A stretch of 6,424 bases of DNA from RGIG3159 sp045640565 (lineage in GTDB: Bacteria; Bacillota; Clostridia; Oscillospirales; Oscillospiraceae), in NCBI GenBank assembly GCA_045640565.1, contig JAZUFG010000117.1, positions 1-6,424 of the forward strand. The letters run 5' to 3'. A program made the translations under genes and the position numbers. Position 1 is the stretch's first letter. Each line of letters begins with the position of its first letter. Positions 1 to 5,933 of the stretch are shown in pieces. Under the pieces are notes generated by a model. It made no database searches and was not told where the DNA came from. It saw only the letters and a program-made list of their open reading frames with translations.

Positions 1-13
1 CCTGATCTTTCAT
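1..13 (-). CDS. start of a minus-strand gene leaving the window, possibly an IS200-type transposase
   Basis: Only the first four codons (ATG AAA GAT CAG, Met-Lys-Asp-Gln) lie in the window. The start is supported by a perfect AAGGAGG Shine-Dalgarno site on the minus strand (bases 22-28) with an ideal 8-base spacer. The protein cannot be identified from four residues. The leader has a ribosome site buried in a long stem and another short hairpin upstream, which is how the left end and tnpA leader of IS200-type elements are built, so a Y1-type TnpA is my best guess (inference). The alternative is that no gene starts here and the hairpin is a terminator for a plus-strand gene ending near base 19. 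Confidence 0.4.
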
Positions 14-22
14 TATTAGGAC

Positions 23-83
23 CTCCTTGATATATTTTCGTTGGGTTGGCGAACCTCAACTTCAAATATATCAAGGAGTTTTT
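23..83 (-). promoter_or_regulatory. leader hairpin that hides the ribosome binding site of the left-edge gene
   Basis: Bases 23-37 and 64-78 are perfect 15-bp inverted repeats. On the minus strand the distal arm starts CTCCTTGATAT and pairs with the arm ending CAAGGAG, so most of the AAGGAGG ribosome site is inside the stem. The loop holds a second hairpin: bases 40-47 pair with 52-60 around a four-base loop with one bulged T at 56. In the RNA of the minus-strand gene this would block translation unless the stem is opened or never forms, as described for IS200 tnpA mRNA (family knowledge). Read on the plus strand, the same stem is followed by TTTTTATT (79-86), so it could also terminate transcription in that direction. 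The two readings are not exclusive. Confidence 0.6.
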
Positions 84-109
84 ATTCTGTCCATAGCTAA
101 AGCTTTTTG

Positions 110-130
110 ACCACTGGCAAAGCCAGTGGT
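110..130 (-). repeat. 9-bp perfect hairpin with triloop, possible IS200-type left-end hairpin
   Basis: ACCACTGGC (110-118) and GCCAGTGGT (122-130) pair perfectly around a three-base loop (AAA on plus, TTT on minus). No T tract follows on either strand, so it is not an intrinsic terminator. It lies 97 bases upstream of the left-edge start codon. Short hairpins with tiny loops near the ends of IS200/IS605 elements are the single-stranded DNA sites bound by TnpA (family knowledge), and the position fits a left end. If so, the element boundary should lie a little to the right, at about 131-150. This is inference, because the transposase itself is outside the window. Confidence 0.45.
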
Positions 131-144
131 TGCCATATGAAAGC

Positions 145-181
145 AAAACCCGCCGAAAAGGAATTCCTTTTCGGCAGGTTA
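145..181 (-). terminator. intrinsic terminator of the prfA-tsaC-coaE-aminopeptidase operon
   Basis: Bases 152-175 are a perfect 24-base palindrome, giving a 10-bp stem (GCCGAAAAGG with its complement) and an AATT loop. On the minus strand the stem extends by a U-G pair and four more pairs (147-151 with 176-180), a wobble that becomes a C/A mismatch on the plus strand. It is followed by a T run interrupted by GC (TTTTGCTTT). The strand asymmetry and the T run both show it works on minus-strand transcripts, and it sits about 115 bases past the aminopeptidase stop codon. Confidence 0.85.
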
Positions 182-228
182 TTTCAGCCCGATGCGCCGG
201 AATTTGCTTGATTATTTGTGAAACCGTC

Positions 229-249
229 GGGACGATGTGGCATCGTCCC
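229..249. repeat. 9-bp perfect hairpin between the aminopeptidase gene and its terminator
   Basis: GGGACGATG (229-237) and CATCGTCCC (241-249) pair perfectly around a TGG loop, followed by CCTACAG. There is no T tract on either strand, so it is not a terminator by itself. On the minus strand it would sit in the 3' untranslated part of the operon mRNA, where it could protect against 3' exonucleases. A compact hairpin beside a GTAGGGG-type flank resembles short dispersed intergenic repeats I have seen in gut Bacillota genomes, but copy number cannot be judged from one window. Confidence 0.4.
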
Positions 250-296
250 CTACAGTTGCCAAGAAACATACCCGGCATTTGGACTAACGGCTATTT

Positions 297-1673
297 TCAG
301 TTTTCTGCAAGATAGAAGACCTGCATGGCTTTTCTTGTCATCCAGGCATCCAGCTTGGAAATGACCTCCATGGGGGCATGCATGGAAAGGACGGGAACGC
401 CTGCATCCAGCGTGTTGATATTCCGGTTTGCCATATAGGCAGCCACGGTTCCGCCGCCGCCCTGGTCAACCTTGCCCATATCGGAACTCTGCCAATAGAC
501 ATTTTCCTTATTGAAGAGCGTCCTGAAATAGTTGAAGACCTCAGCGGATGCATCGGATGTGCCGGATTTTCCTCTGGCACCGGTATACTTTGCCAAAGCC
601 ACACCGTAATTCAGATAGCTGGCATTCTGCAGGTCATCCACCTCTGCATAAAGGGGGTCGTGAGCAGAGGAGACATCTGCGCTGAGGCAGTTGGAAGCAT
701 AGAAGCAGCGGCTGAGAGAAACGCCCTGTATATCGCAGAGTTCACCCATGAAATACTCCAGGAAAGCGCTGCGCATACCCGTAACGCCCTTGGATCCGAT
801 CTCCTCCTTATCCGCAAGCACGCAAACGGATGTAAACTTGGGAGTCCCCAAAGTCAGCAGGGGCTCAAATTCCGCATAGACGCAAACCCGGTCATCGTGG
901 CCGTAGGCCATCAGCATGCTCCGATCCATACCGACCTCCCGGCATTTCCCGGCGGGAACGAAGGTCAACTCGGCAGAGAGGAAATCTTCTTCCCGGAAGC
1001 CGTATTTTTCATAGAGCAGAGTCATGACCTGCTTTTTGACCCGCTTTTCCTTCTCTCCTTCTATGGGCTCGCTGCCCATGAGAACCCGGAGATTCTCGCC
1101 GGTGATACCCTCGGACATGGTTTTCTTCATCTGGTCAGCAGCCAGATGGGGCAGAAGATCCGTCACATAGAAAACGGGGTCGCTCTCCTCTTCTCCGACG
1201 GAAACTGTGATCACGCTTCCGTCCTGCAGGGCCACAACACCGTGAAGAGCAAGGGGGATGGCGGTCCACTGGTATTTCTTAATGCCGCCGTAGTAATGGG
1301 TCTTGAGGTATGCAAATTCTCCTTCTTCCCAAAGCGGATTGGGCTTAACATCCAGGCGGGGTGAATCTGCATGAGCAGCCGTAATATGGCAGCCCTGATC
1401 CAGCTTTTCCCTGCCTATGACGACAAAACAAATCTGCTTGCCCCGGTTGTTGGCATAGATCTTATCGCCGGGCTTCAGTTCCATACCGGGCTTGAATTCC
1501 CGGAAACCGGCCTCTTTGGCCATGCGGATGGTCTCCGTGACAGCTTCGCGTTCTGTCTTGGCCTTATCCATAAAGGCACTGTAGCGCTTGCTGTAGGCTT
1601 CCATCTCGGCCCGCTCTTCTTTGGGAAGGCGGTCATACCCGTTTTTCTTTTCAAACATCAAACCCTCATTCAT
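297..1673 (-). CDS. M18-family (aspartyl-type) zinc aminopeptidase
   Basis: A cytosolic dinuclear-metal aminopeptidase of family M18 that removes N-terminal, typically acidic, residues from peptides. The 458 residues match the family's usual length. Expected metal and active-site segments are present in order: AAHADSPRLD (His101), GHDDR (258-262, bridging Asp), DKEEIGS (288-294, catalytic and metal Glu), SADVSSAHDP (331-340, Asp333) and SMHAPMEV (His432). The glycine-rich QGGGGTV (404-410) precedes the last His. The start at 1673 overlaps the coaE stop by 8 bases and has GAGGAG seven bases upstream (1681-1686). A second ATG at 1658 with GAGGG four bases away is a weaker choice. It is last in the operon. 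There is no signal peptide. Family assignment is firm, while the substrate preference is inferred. Confidence 0.93.
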   Translation of the reverse strand: MNEGLMFEKKNGYDRLPKEERAEMEAYSKRYSAFMDKAKTEREAVTETIRMAKEAGFREFKPGMELKPGDKIYANNRGKQICFVVIGREKLDQGCHITAAHADSPRLDVKPNPLWEEGEFAYLKTHYYGGIKKYQWTAIPLALHGVVALQDGSVITVSVGEEESDPVFYVTDLLPHLAADQMKKTMSEGITGENLRVLMGSEPIEGEKEKRVKKQVMTLLYEKYGFREEDFLSAELTFVPAGKCREVGMDRSMLMAYGHDDRVCVYAEFEPLLTLGTPKFTSVCVLADKEEIGSKGVTGMRSAFLEYFMGELCDIQGVSLSRCFYASNCLSADVSSAHDPLYAEVDDLQNASYLNYGVALAKYTGARGKSGTSDASAEVFNYFRTLFNKENVYWQSSDMGKVDQGGGGTVAAYMANRNINTLDAGVPVLSMHAPMEVISKLDAWMTRKAMQVFYLAEN

Positions 1674-2265
1674 AACTTTTCTCCTCTATCAGCTTTTGAA
1701 AGAAGTCCCGGCAAGTCTTCCGGAATTCTTCTTCTGTTTTTCCATTATAAAGCGTATAATCGCAGGTCCTGCGGAATTCCTCATCGCTCTTTTGGGAATC
1801 CACCCTGGCTGCAGCCTCTTTCTCCCGAATGCCGTCCCGTTTGAGGATGCGGGCAATTCTTTCTTCCCGGGGAGCCAAAACCGCCACCGTGCAATCACAG
1901 AGGGCATCCAGCTTCCCCTCCATGAGGCCAAAGGCATCAATGGCAAAGAGTTTGCTTCCCTTTTTTCTTCCCTCCCGAATTCTTTTTTGTATCTCTTTTT
2001 TTACGGCGGGATGGGTAATAGCATTCAGTTTTTGAAGCGCCGGAGGATTTCCAAAGACGCGGGACCCCAGCTTCCTGCGGTCCAATTTTCCTTCCGCAAG
2101 CACTCCCGGAAAGGCCTCTTCCAGCTTTGCCAGAAGTTTTTCATCCCGCTCCAAAAGTTCATGATAAACAGCATCGGCATCAAAGGTCAGAGCCCCCAGC
2201 TCCTCCAGACTTTGGAGGGCAGTGGTCTTCCCGCAGCCGGAACCGCCGGTCAATCCGATAATCAT
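1666..2265 (-). CDS. coaE: dephospho-CoA kinase
   Basis: Catalyses the last step of coenzyme A synthesis, ATP-dependent phosphorylation of the 3'-hydroxyl of dephospho-CoA, in the cytosol. At 199 residues it is a normal size. The P-loop GGSGCGKT is at residues 7-14, followed by the DAD segment (29-31) of the substrate site, the LDRRKLGSRVF helix (61-71), NAITHPAV (81-88), the RDGI lid-region motif (about 143-146), and RVDSQKSDEEF (154-164). The usual DVPLLFE-like segment reads DAFGLMEG here, with the proline replaced by alanine, a modest deviation. The start overlaps the tsaC stop as ATGA, and GAGG lies seven bases upstream (2273-2276). The sequence supports translational coupling. No break or frameshift is visible. 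Confidence 0.95.
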   Translation of the reverse strand: MIIGLTGGSGCGKTTALQSLEELGALTFDADAVYHELLERDEKLLAKLEEAFPGVLAEGKLDRRKLGSRVFGNPPALQKLNAITHPAVKKEIQKRIREGRKKGSKLFAIDAFGLMEGKLDALCDCTVAVLAPREERIARILKRDGIREKEAAARVDSQKSDEEFRRTCDYTLYNGKTEEEFRKTCRDFFQKLIEEKSYE

Positions 2266-3296
2266 TTCGATACCTCAACTATGTGGAAGCCTGCCGCCTT
2301 GTTCAGGCGGTTTCCCACAGCGCAGCCCAATCCGGAATTCTCCGGGCAGCGAGCATAAATGACAGCATAGCCTGCCTCATCCAGCTGCCGAAGGGCATCA
2401 AAGAGGTTATGGGCCAACGCATTCAGGTCCTTTTGGGAACCGTAGCTGATGACCTCATAACCCTCATAGAGAGGACGCTCCTCGTCATAGCAAAGGATGG
2501 CCATATTCTCCGTCTCGTGGGCGCGAACATAGGCCGCCGCTGCCTCTGAGCTTCCCTGCAGGATGGTTACATCCCCCTTGGGCGCATAATGCTTATATTT
2601 CATGCCGGGGGCACGAACCTTGCTGTCTGCGGAAATCTGCTGGGTAACAGCCTTATCCACGACCAACTCTCCCAGGACTTCCCGCAGCATCTCCGGGGTG
2701 ATCCCACCCGGGCGAAGGAGCCGGGGCGTTCCTTCATGCAGATCCACAATGGTGGACTCCAAACCCACCCGGCAGGGGCCGCCATCCACAATGGCAGCGA
2801 TCTTCCCATCCATGCCGTAGTCATGGAGCACATGGGAAGCTGTGGTGGTGGAGGGCTTACCGGAAAGATTGGCAGAAGGCGCCGCAATGGGCACTCCGGA
2901 AAGGCGAATGATCTCCCGGGTCACCGGAACCTCCGGGCAGCGAATGGCAACGGTATCCAGGCCTGCTGTGGTGGTCTTGGGCACGATTTCCCGAACGGGA
3001 AGGACCATCGTCAGGGGACCCGGCCAGAATTTTTCGGCAAGAAGGCGGGCTGAATCCGGAATGTCCCTGCAATAGAGGTCCATATCCTCCGGGTCCGCAA
3101 TATGGATAATCAAAGGATTATCCGAAGGGCGACCCTTGGCAGCGTAAATCTTTTTTGCTGCCTCAGCGTTCAGCGCATCTGCCCCTAAACCATAAACCGT
3201 CTCAGTAGGAATGGCAACCAATTCTCCCTTTTGTATGAGCTCTGCTGCGATCCTCGGGGTCTCCGGGTCCTTTGCCTGCAAATATAGGGTTTTCAA
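2262..3296 (-). CDS. tsaC: threonylcarbamoyl-AMP synthase, long Sua5 type
   Basis: Makes threonylcarbamoyl-AMP from threonine, bicarbonate and ATP, the first step of t6A modification at A37 of ANN-decoding tRNAs. The N-terminal YrdC fold has PTETVYGLGAD (30-40), KGRPSDNPLI (54-63), WPGPLT (91-96), PSANLSG (140-146) and LRPGGIT (194-200). The linker APGMKYKHYAP (229-239) leads to a C-terminal Sua5 domain (about 243-344) ending with GLGCAVGNRLNKAA. This makes it the two-domain Sua5 form (344 residues) rather than the short TsaC. The start codon is TTG at 3296-3294, overlapping the prfA stop as TTGA. AAGGA lies about 11 bases upstream, so translation probably depends on coupling to prfA. The next in-frame Met, near residue 72, would remove the active site, which supports TTG. 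Confidence 0.95.
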   Translation of the reverse strand: MKTLYLQAKDPETPRIAAELIQKGELVAIPTETVYGLGADALNAEAAKKIYAAKGRPSDNPLIIHIADPEDMDLYCRDIPDSARLLAEKFWPGPLTMVLPVREIVPKTTTAGLDTVAIRCPEVPVTREIIRLSGVPIAAPSANLSGKPSTTTASHVLHDYGMDGKIAAIVDGGPCRVGLESTIVDLHEGTPRLLRPGGITPEMLREVLGELVVDKAVTQQISADSKVRAPGMKYKHYAPKGDVTILQGSSEAAAAYVRAHETENMAILCYDEERPLYEGYEVISYGSQKDLNALAHNLFDALRQLDEAGYAVIYARCPENSGLGCAVGNRLNKAAGFHIVEVSK

Positions 3297-4372
3297 AGGG
3301 TCTCGCTTCCTTCCCGCTGAAGTTTCTCCGCCTGATCGGCAGTAACCAAAGCATCAATAAGCTCGTCCAGATCGCCGTCCATAATGGAATCGATTTTATA
3401 GAGGGTCAGACCGATTCGATGATCGGTCACCCGCCCCTGCGGGAAATTATAGGTGCGGATCCGCTCATTTCGCATGCCGCTGCCTACCTGGCTCCGACGC
3501 TCGGCGTCATGCTCTGAAGTAATGCGTTCCTGCTCGATCTCATAGAGCTTAGAGGCCAGCATCCGCATACACTTTTCCCTATTCTGAACCTGGCTCCGTT
3601 CCTCCTGACAGGCCACTACAATACCCGTGGGCTTGTGGATCAGGCGCACCGCAGAGGAGGTCTTATTGATGTGCTGTCCGCCGGCTCCGGAGGAACGATA
3701 GACCTGCATTTCAATATCTTCGGGCCGGATCTCCACATCCACCTCATCCATTTCCGGCAGAACTGCCACTGTGGCCGTGGAGGTATGGATCCTTCCGGAG
3801 GACTCTGTTTCCGGAACACGCTGCACCCGATGCACACCGGATTCAAACTTCAGGCGGGACCAGACATTGGAGCCCGTGATCGTGAAATCCGCTTCCTTAA
3901 TACCGCCCAATTCCGTCTCAGAATAGTTCATCATCTCGATGGTCCAGTGGTGCTTATCCGCATACATCTGGTACATACGGAAAAGGCTGTGGGCAAAGAG
4001 GGCGCTTTCTTCGCCGCCCACGCCCCCGCGGATCTCCATAATGGCATTCTTGCCGTCATTGGGGTCCTTGGGAAGGAGCAGGATCCGGAGCTCATCCTTG
4101 AGTCCGTCCAGCTTCTCCTTCAACTCGGCATACTCTGCCTGGCAAAGCTCTTTCATTTCCGGGTCGTCCGTTTCGGAAAGGAGAGACTTGGCATCTTCCA
4201 TCTCCTGCTCGGTCTTCACGGTTTCCCGGAAAGCCGTCACAAGGGGACGAAGGTCCTCCAAATCCTTCAGGGTCGCTGCAGCGGCCTTGGGGTCATCATA
4301 AAAATCGGGACGGGAGGATCGGTCCAGCAGCAGCTCATAGCGGTCCTCAACCTGCCTCAGTTTCTCCAGCAT
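3293..4372 (-). CDS. prfA: peptide chain release factor 1
   Basis: Recognises UAA and UAG stop codons on the ribosome and triggers peptide release. The N-terminal coiled helices (about 1-100) precede GGVGGEES (116-123). The stop-codon reading loop is RVPETES (185-191), with the RF1-type P-x-T (Pro187, Thr189) rather than the SPF of RF2. The catalytic GGQ is at 231-233 within SSGAGGQHINKTSSAVR. At 359 residues it is full length. ATG at 4372 is preceded by AAAGGAG with a six-base spacer. It is the first gene of a four-gene minus-strand operon driven from a promoter at 4405-4432. The methyltransferase gene prmC, which modifies the GGQ glutamine and is often adjacent to prfA in Bacillota, is on neither side here. 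Confidence 0.97.
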   Translation of the reverse strand: MLEKLRQVEDRYELLLDRSSRPDFYDDPKAAAATLKDLEDLRPLVTAFRETVKTEQEMEDAKSLLSETDDPEMKELCQAEYAELKEKLDGLKDELRILLLPKDPNDGKNAIMEIRGGVGGEESALFAHSLFRMYQMYADKHHWTIEMMNYSETELGGIKEADFTITGSNVWSRLKFESGVHRVQRVPETESSGRIHTSTATVAVLPEMDEVDVEIRPEDIEMQVYRSSGAGGQHINKTSSAVRLIHKPTGIVVACQEERSQVQNREKCMRMLASKLYEIEQERITSEHDAERRSQVGSGMRNERIRTYNFPQGRVTDHRIGLTLYKIDSIMDGDLDELIDALVTADQAEKLQREGSETL

Positions 4373-4404
4373 AGCATTCTCCTTTATCTTCCTTTTCGGC
4401 TGCT

Positions 4405-4432
4405 ATTTTACCATATTCCGGGCAAATTGCAA
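4405..4432 (-). promoter_or_regulatory. sigma-A promoter of the prfA operon
   Basis: On the minus strand the -35 is TTGCAA (4427-4432) and the -10 is TAAAAT (4405-4410), with a 16-base spacer. A TG one base before the -10 makes it an extended -10. The predicted transcript start near 4398 leaves a leader of about 25 bases holding the prfA ribosome site, with no room for a riboswitch. Confidence 0.7.
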
Positions 4433-4441
4433 GAAGGCGGC

Positions 4442-4470
4442 TTGTAGTTCTCCCGTTTTTTCGCTATAAT
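4442..4470 (+). promoter_or_regulatory. sigma-A promoter of the dut operon
   Basis: A consensus TATAAT (4465-4470) follows a TTGTAG -35 (4442-4447) at the ideal 17-base spacing. The predicted start near 4477 gives a leader of about 60 bases. Its -35 lies 9 bases from the -35 of the divergent prfA promoter, so polymerases at the two sites would probably interfere. Confidence 0.7.
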
Positions 4471-4527
4471 AATGTCTGCTGAACAGCGGTTTCTTTTCAC
4501 GGAATAAGCCGCAAACTTCCATAAAAC

Positions 4528-4532
4528 GGAGG
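4528..4532 (+). promoter_or_regulatory. ribosome binding site that sets the dut start
   Basis: GGAGG is only one base from the ATG at 4534, too close to serve it, but seven bases from the in-frame ATG at 4540. This places the real start at 4540 and removes two residues from the longest reading. Confidence 0.8.
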
Positions 4533-4539
4533 AATGAAT

Positions 4540-4977
4540 ATGACAGAAAAAATCCACATCCGTTATCTGCATCCGGACATGGAGCCTCTTCGCTATATTG
4601 ACGGAAAGTCGGACTGGATCGATCTCCGCTGCGCTGAACGCACGGAACTGAAGGCCGGAGAATTCCGTCTCATCCCCCTGGGCATTGCCATGCAGCTTCC
4701 GGAGGGCTACGAGGCGCACCTTCTTCCCCGCTCCTCCACCTTCAAAAACTGGGGCATTCTCCAGCCCAACAGCATGGGTGTCGTGGATTCCAGCTACTGC
4801 GGAGACAATGACCAATGGTGCATGCCCGCCTACGCCACCAGGGATACCGTCATTGAAAAAGGGGACCGCATCTGCCAGTTCCGCATTATGAAGAATCAGC
4901 CTGCCCTGGAATTCATTCCCGTGGAACACCTCTCCTCCCCTGACCGGGGCGGTTTCGGCAGCACGGGAAAGGCATAA
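4540..4977 (+). CDS. dut: dUTP diphosphatase (trimeric dUTPase family)
   Basis: Hydrolyses dUTP to dUMP and pyrophosphate, keeping uracil out of DNA and supplying the thymidylate precursor. The 145 residues, counted from the ATG at 4540, carry all five trimeric dUTPase motifs: SDWIDL (24-29), LLPRSSTF (61-68), GVVDSSY followed by CGDND (80-91), KGDRICQF (107-114), and DRGGFGSTG (135-143). The catalytic Asp83 and uracil-stacking Tyr86 of motif 3 are present. Motif 3 has Cys after the Tyr where many family members have Arg, and is followed by a small DNDQW insertion. Motif 1 has SDWIDL in place of the common SAGYDL. I believe both occur in clostridial homologues. The downstream methyltransferase starts three bases after its stop. 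A dCTP deaminase-type activity is less likely, given motif 3. Confidence 0.9.
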   Translation: MTEKIHIRYLHPDMEPLRYIDGKSDWIDLRCAERTELKAGEFRLIPLGIAMQLPEGYEAHLLPRSSTFKNWGILQPNSMGVVDSSYCGDNDQWCMPAYATRDTVIEKGDRICQFRIMKNQPALEFIPVEHLSSPDRGGFGSTGKA

Positions 4978-4980
4978 ACC

Positions 4981-5805
4981 ATGGCTCAAGTCATTGAAAT
5001 CACGGACTTTTCCGCTCCGGAGCTGGATGTCTATGCCCGCCTGACGGAAGCCCAGCTTCTCAACCGTTTTGAACCCAAAAAGGGCATGTTTATTGCCGAA
5101 AGTCCCAATGTGATCGACCGGGCCCTGGACGCAGGCTGCAGACCTGTCTCCATGCTTCTGGAACGAAAGCATATTGAGACCCAGGCAAAGGATGTCATTG
5201 CCCGCTGCGGGGATATTCCCGTCTATACCGCAGAGCCGGAGATCCTGACCAAGCTCACGGGCTTTCAGCTGACCAGGGGCGTCCTTTGCGCCATGTATCG
5301 GCCTCCAAAGCAGACTGTGGAAGAGGTCTGCAAGGGAGCAAGACGCATTGCCGTCCTGGAAAATGTGGTGAATCCCACCAATGTGGGGGCCATTTTCCGC
5401 TCTGCCGCTGCCATGAATATGGACGCCGTTCTTCTGACTCCGGCCTGCTGCGATCCCCTCTATCGCAGAAGCGTCCGCGTCAGTATGGGAACGGTTTTTC
5501 AGATCCCCTGGGCCTGGATCGGAGAAAGCATTGCCGACTGGCCGGAGGCAGGGATGGCCCGTTTGCGGTCCCTGGGTTTCCAGACTGCCGCCATGGCGCT
5601 GAAGGAAGACACCCTTTCCATCGCAGATCCCCGTCTTGCCGCCGTTGAGAAGCTGGCTATCGTCCTGGGAACAGAGGGGGAAGGTCTGACGGACAGCACC
5701 ATAGCCTCCTGTGATTACAGCGTGAAAATCCCCATGTATCACGGAGTGGATTCCCTGAATGTGGCCGCGGCAGCGGCTGTGGCTTTCTACCAGTTGGGAA
5801 GGTAA
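4981..5805 (+). CDS. TrmH/SpoU-family RNA 2'-O-ribose methyltransferase
   Basis: Transfers a methyl group from S-adenosylmethionine to a ribose 2'-OH in rRNA or tRNA, using the trefoil-knot SPOUT fold. The N-terminal part (about 1-105) resembles a SpoU substrate-binding domain (NRFEPKKGMFIAESPNVIDRA, 28-48). The catalytic domain shows motif 1 around NPTNVGAIFRSA (131-142), with the catalytic-type Arg140. Motif 2 is VLGTEGEGL (228-236), and motif 3 is IPMYHGVDSLNVAAAAAV (250-267), the knot and cofactor pocket. At 274 residues it is full length. The ATG at 4981 follows the dut stop by three bases, with a GGAAAGG-like site overlapping the end of dut, so the two genes are co-transcribed. The exact RNA target cannot be read from the sequence, so I give no symbol. 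Pairing with dut looks like operon convenience, not a shared pathway. Confidence 0.9.
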   Translation: MAQVIEITDFSAPELDVYARLTEAQLLNRFEPKKGMFIAESPNVIDRALDAGCRPVSMLLERKHIETQAKDVIARCGDIPVYTAEPEILTKLTGFQLTRGVLCAMYRPPKQTVEEVCKGARRIAVLENVVNPTNVGAIFRSAAAMNMDAVLLTPACCDPLYRRSVRVSMGTVFQIPWAWIGESIADWPEAGMARLRSLGFQTAAMALKEDTLSIADPRLAAVEKLAIVLGTEGEGLTDSTIASCDYSVKIPMYHGVDSLNVAAAAAVAFYQLGR

Positions 5806-5812
5806 GATTCGC

Positions 5813-5855
5813 CGAAAAGCGCCCCTGCCGAATTCTTGACAGAGGTGCTTTTTCG
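5813..5855 (+). terminator. probable intrinsic terminator of the dut-methyltransferase operon
   Basis: GCGCCCCTG (5819-5827) pairs with CAGAGGTGC (5840-5848), with one G-U pair and one C/A mismatch, followed by TTTTT (5849-5853). An upstream CGAAAA (5813-5818) can pair with the T run and CG, lengthening the stem with one bulged T. It begins 7 bases after the methyltransferase stop. The 12-base loop and the mismatch make it weaker than a textbook terminator. It overlaps the tRNA-Leu promoter. Confidence 0.55.
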
Positions 5856-5864
5856 TGATAAACT
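5836..5864 (+). promoter_or_regulatory. sigma-A promoter of tRNA-Leu
   Basis: A perfect TTGACA (5836-5841), a 17-base spacer and TAAACT (5859-5864) preceded by TG-A make an extended -10 promoter. Its -35 sits in the loop and 3' arm of the terminator above. Transcription would start near 5871, about 63 bases before the tRNA. Confidence 0.7.
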
Positions 5865-5933
5865 CTTGCTTGCGGATCGGGTTTATTCCCCGCCTCGGTT
5901 CCCCTGCCGTGTAAAAATAAGGGGTTTTTATTT

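Noticed and set aside
130..315. A 61-codon plus-strand open frame in the left intergenic region.
   Set aside because: It translates through the operon terminator palindrome and the 229-249 hairpin, has no ribosome site, and ends inside the aminopeptidase gene.
378..1364. A 328-codon plus-strand open frame inside the aminopeptidase gene.
   Set aside because: It is antisense to all the conserved M18 metal motifs, and its product is low-complexity and unlike any family I know.
3635..4447. A 270-codon plus-strand open frame opposite prfA.
   Set aside because: It is the antisense shadow of RF1, and its start and end match no ribosome site or terminator.
4478..4487. GCTG-AA-CAGC in the dut leader as a regulatory hairpin.
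   Set aside because: A two-base loop and four pairs cannot form a stable RNA hairpin.
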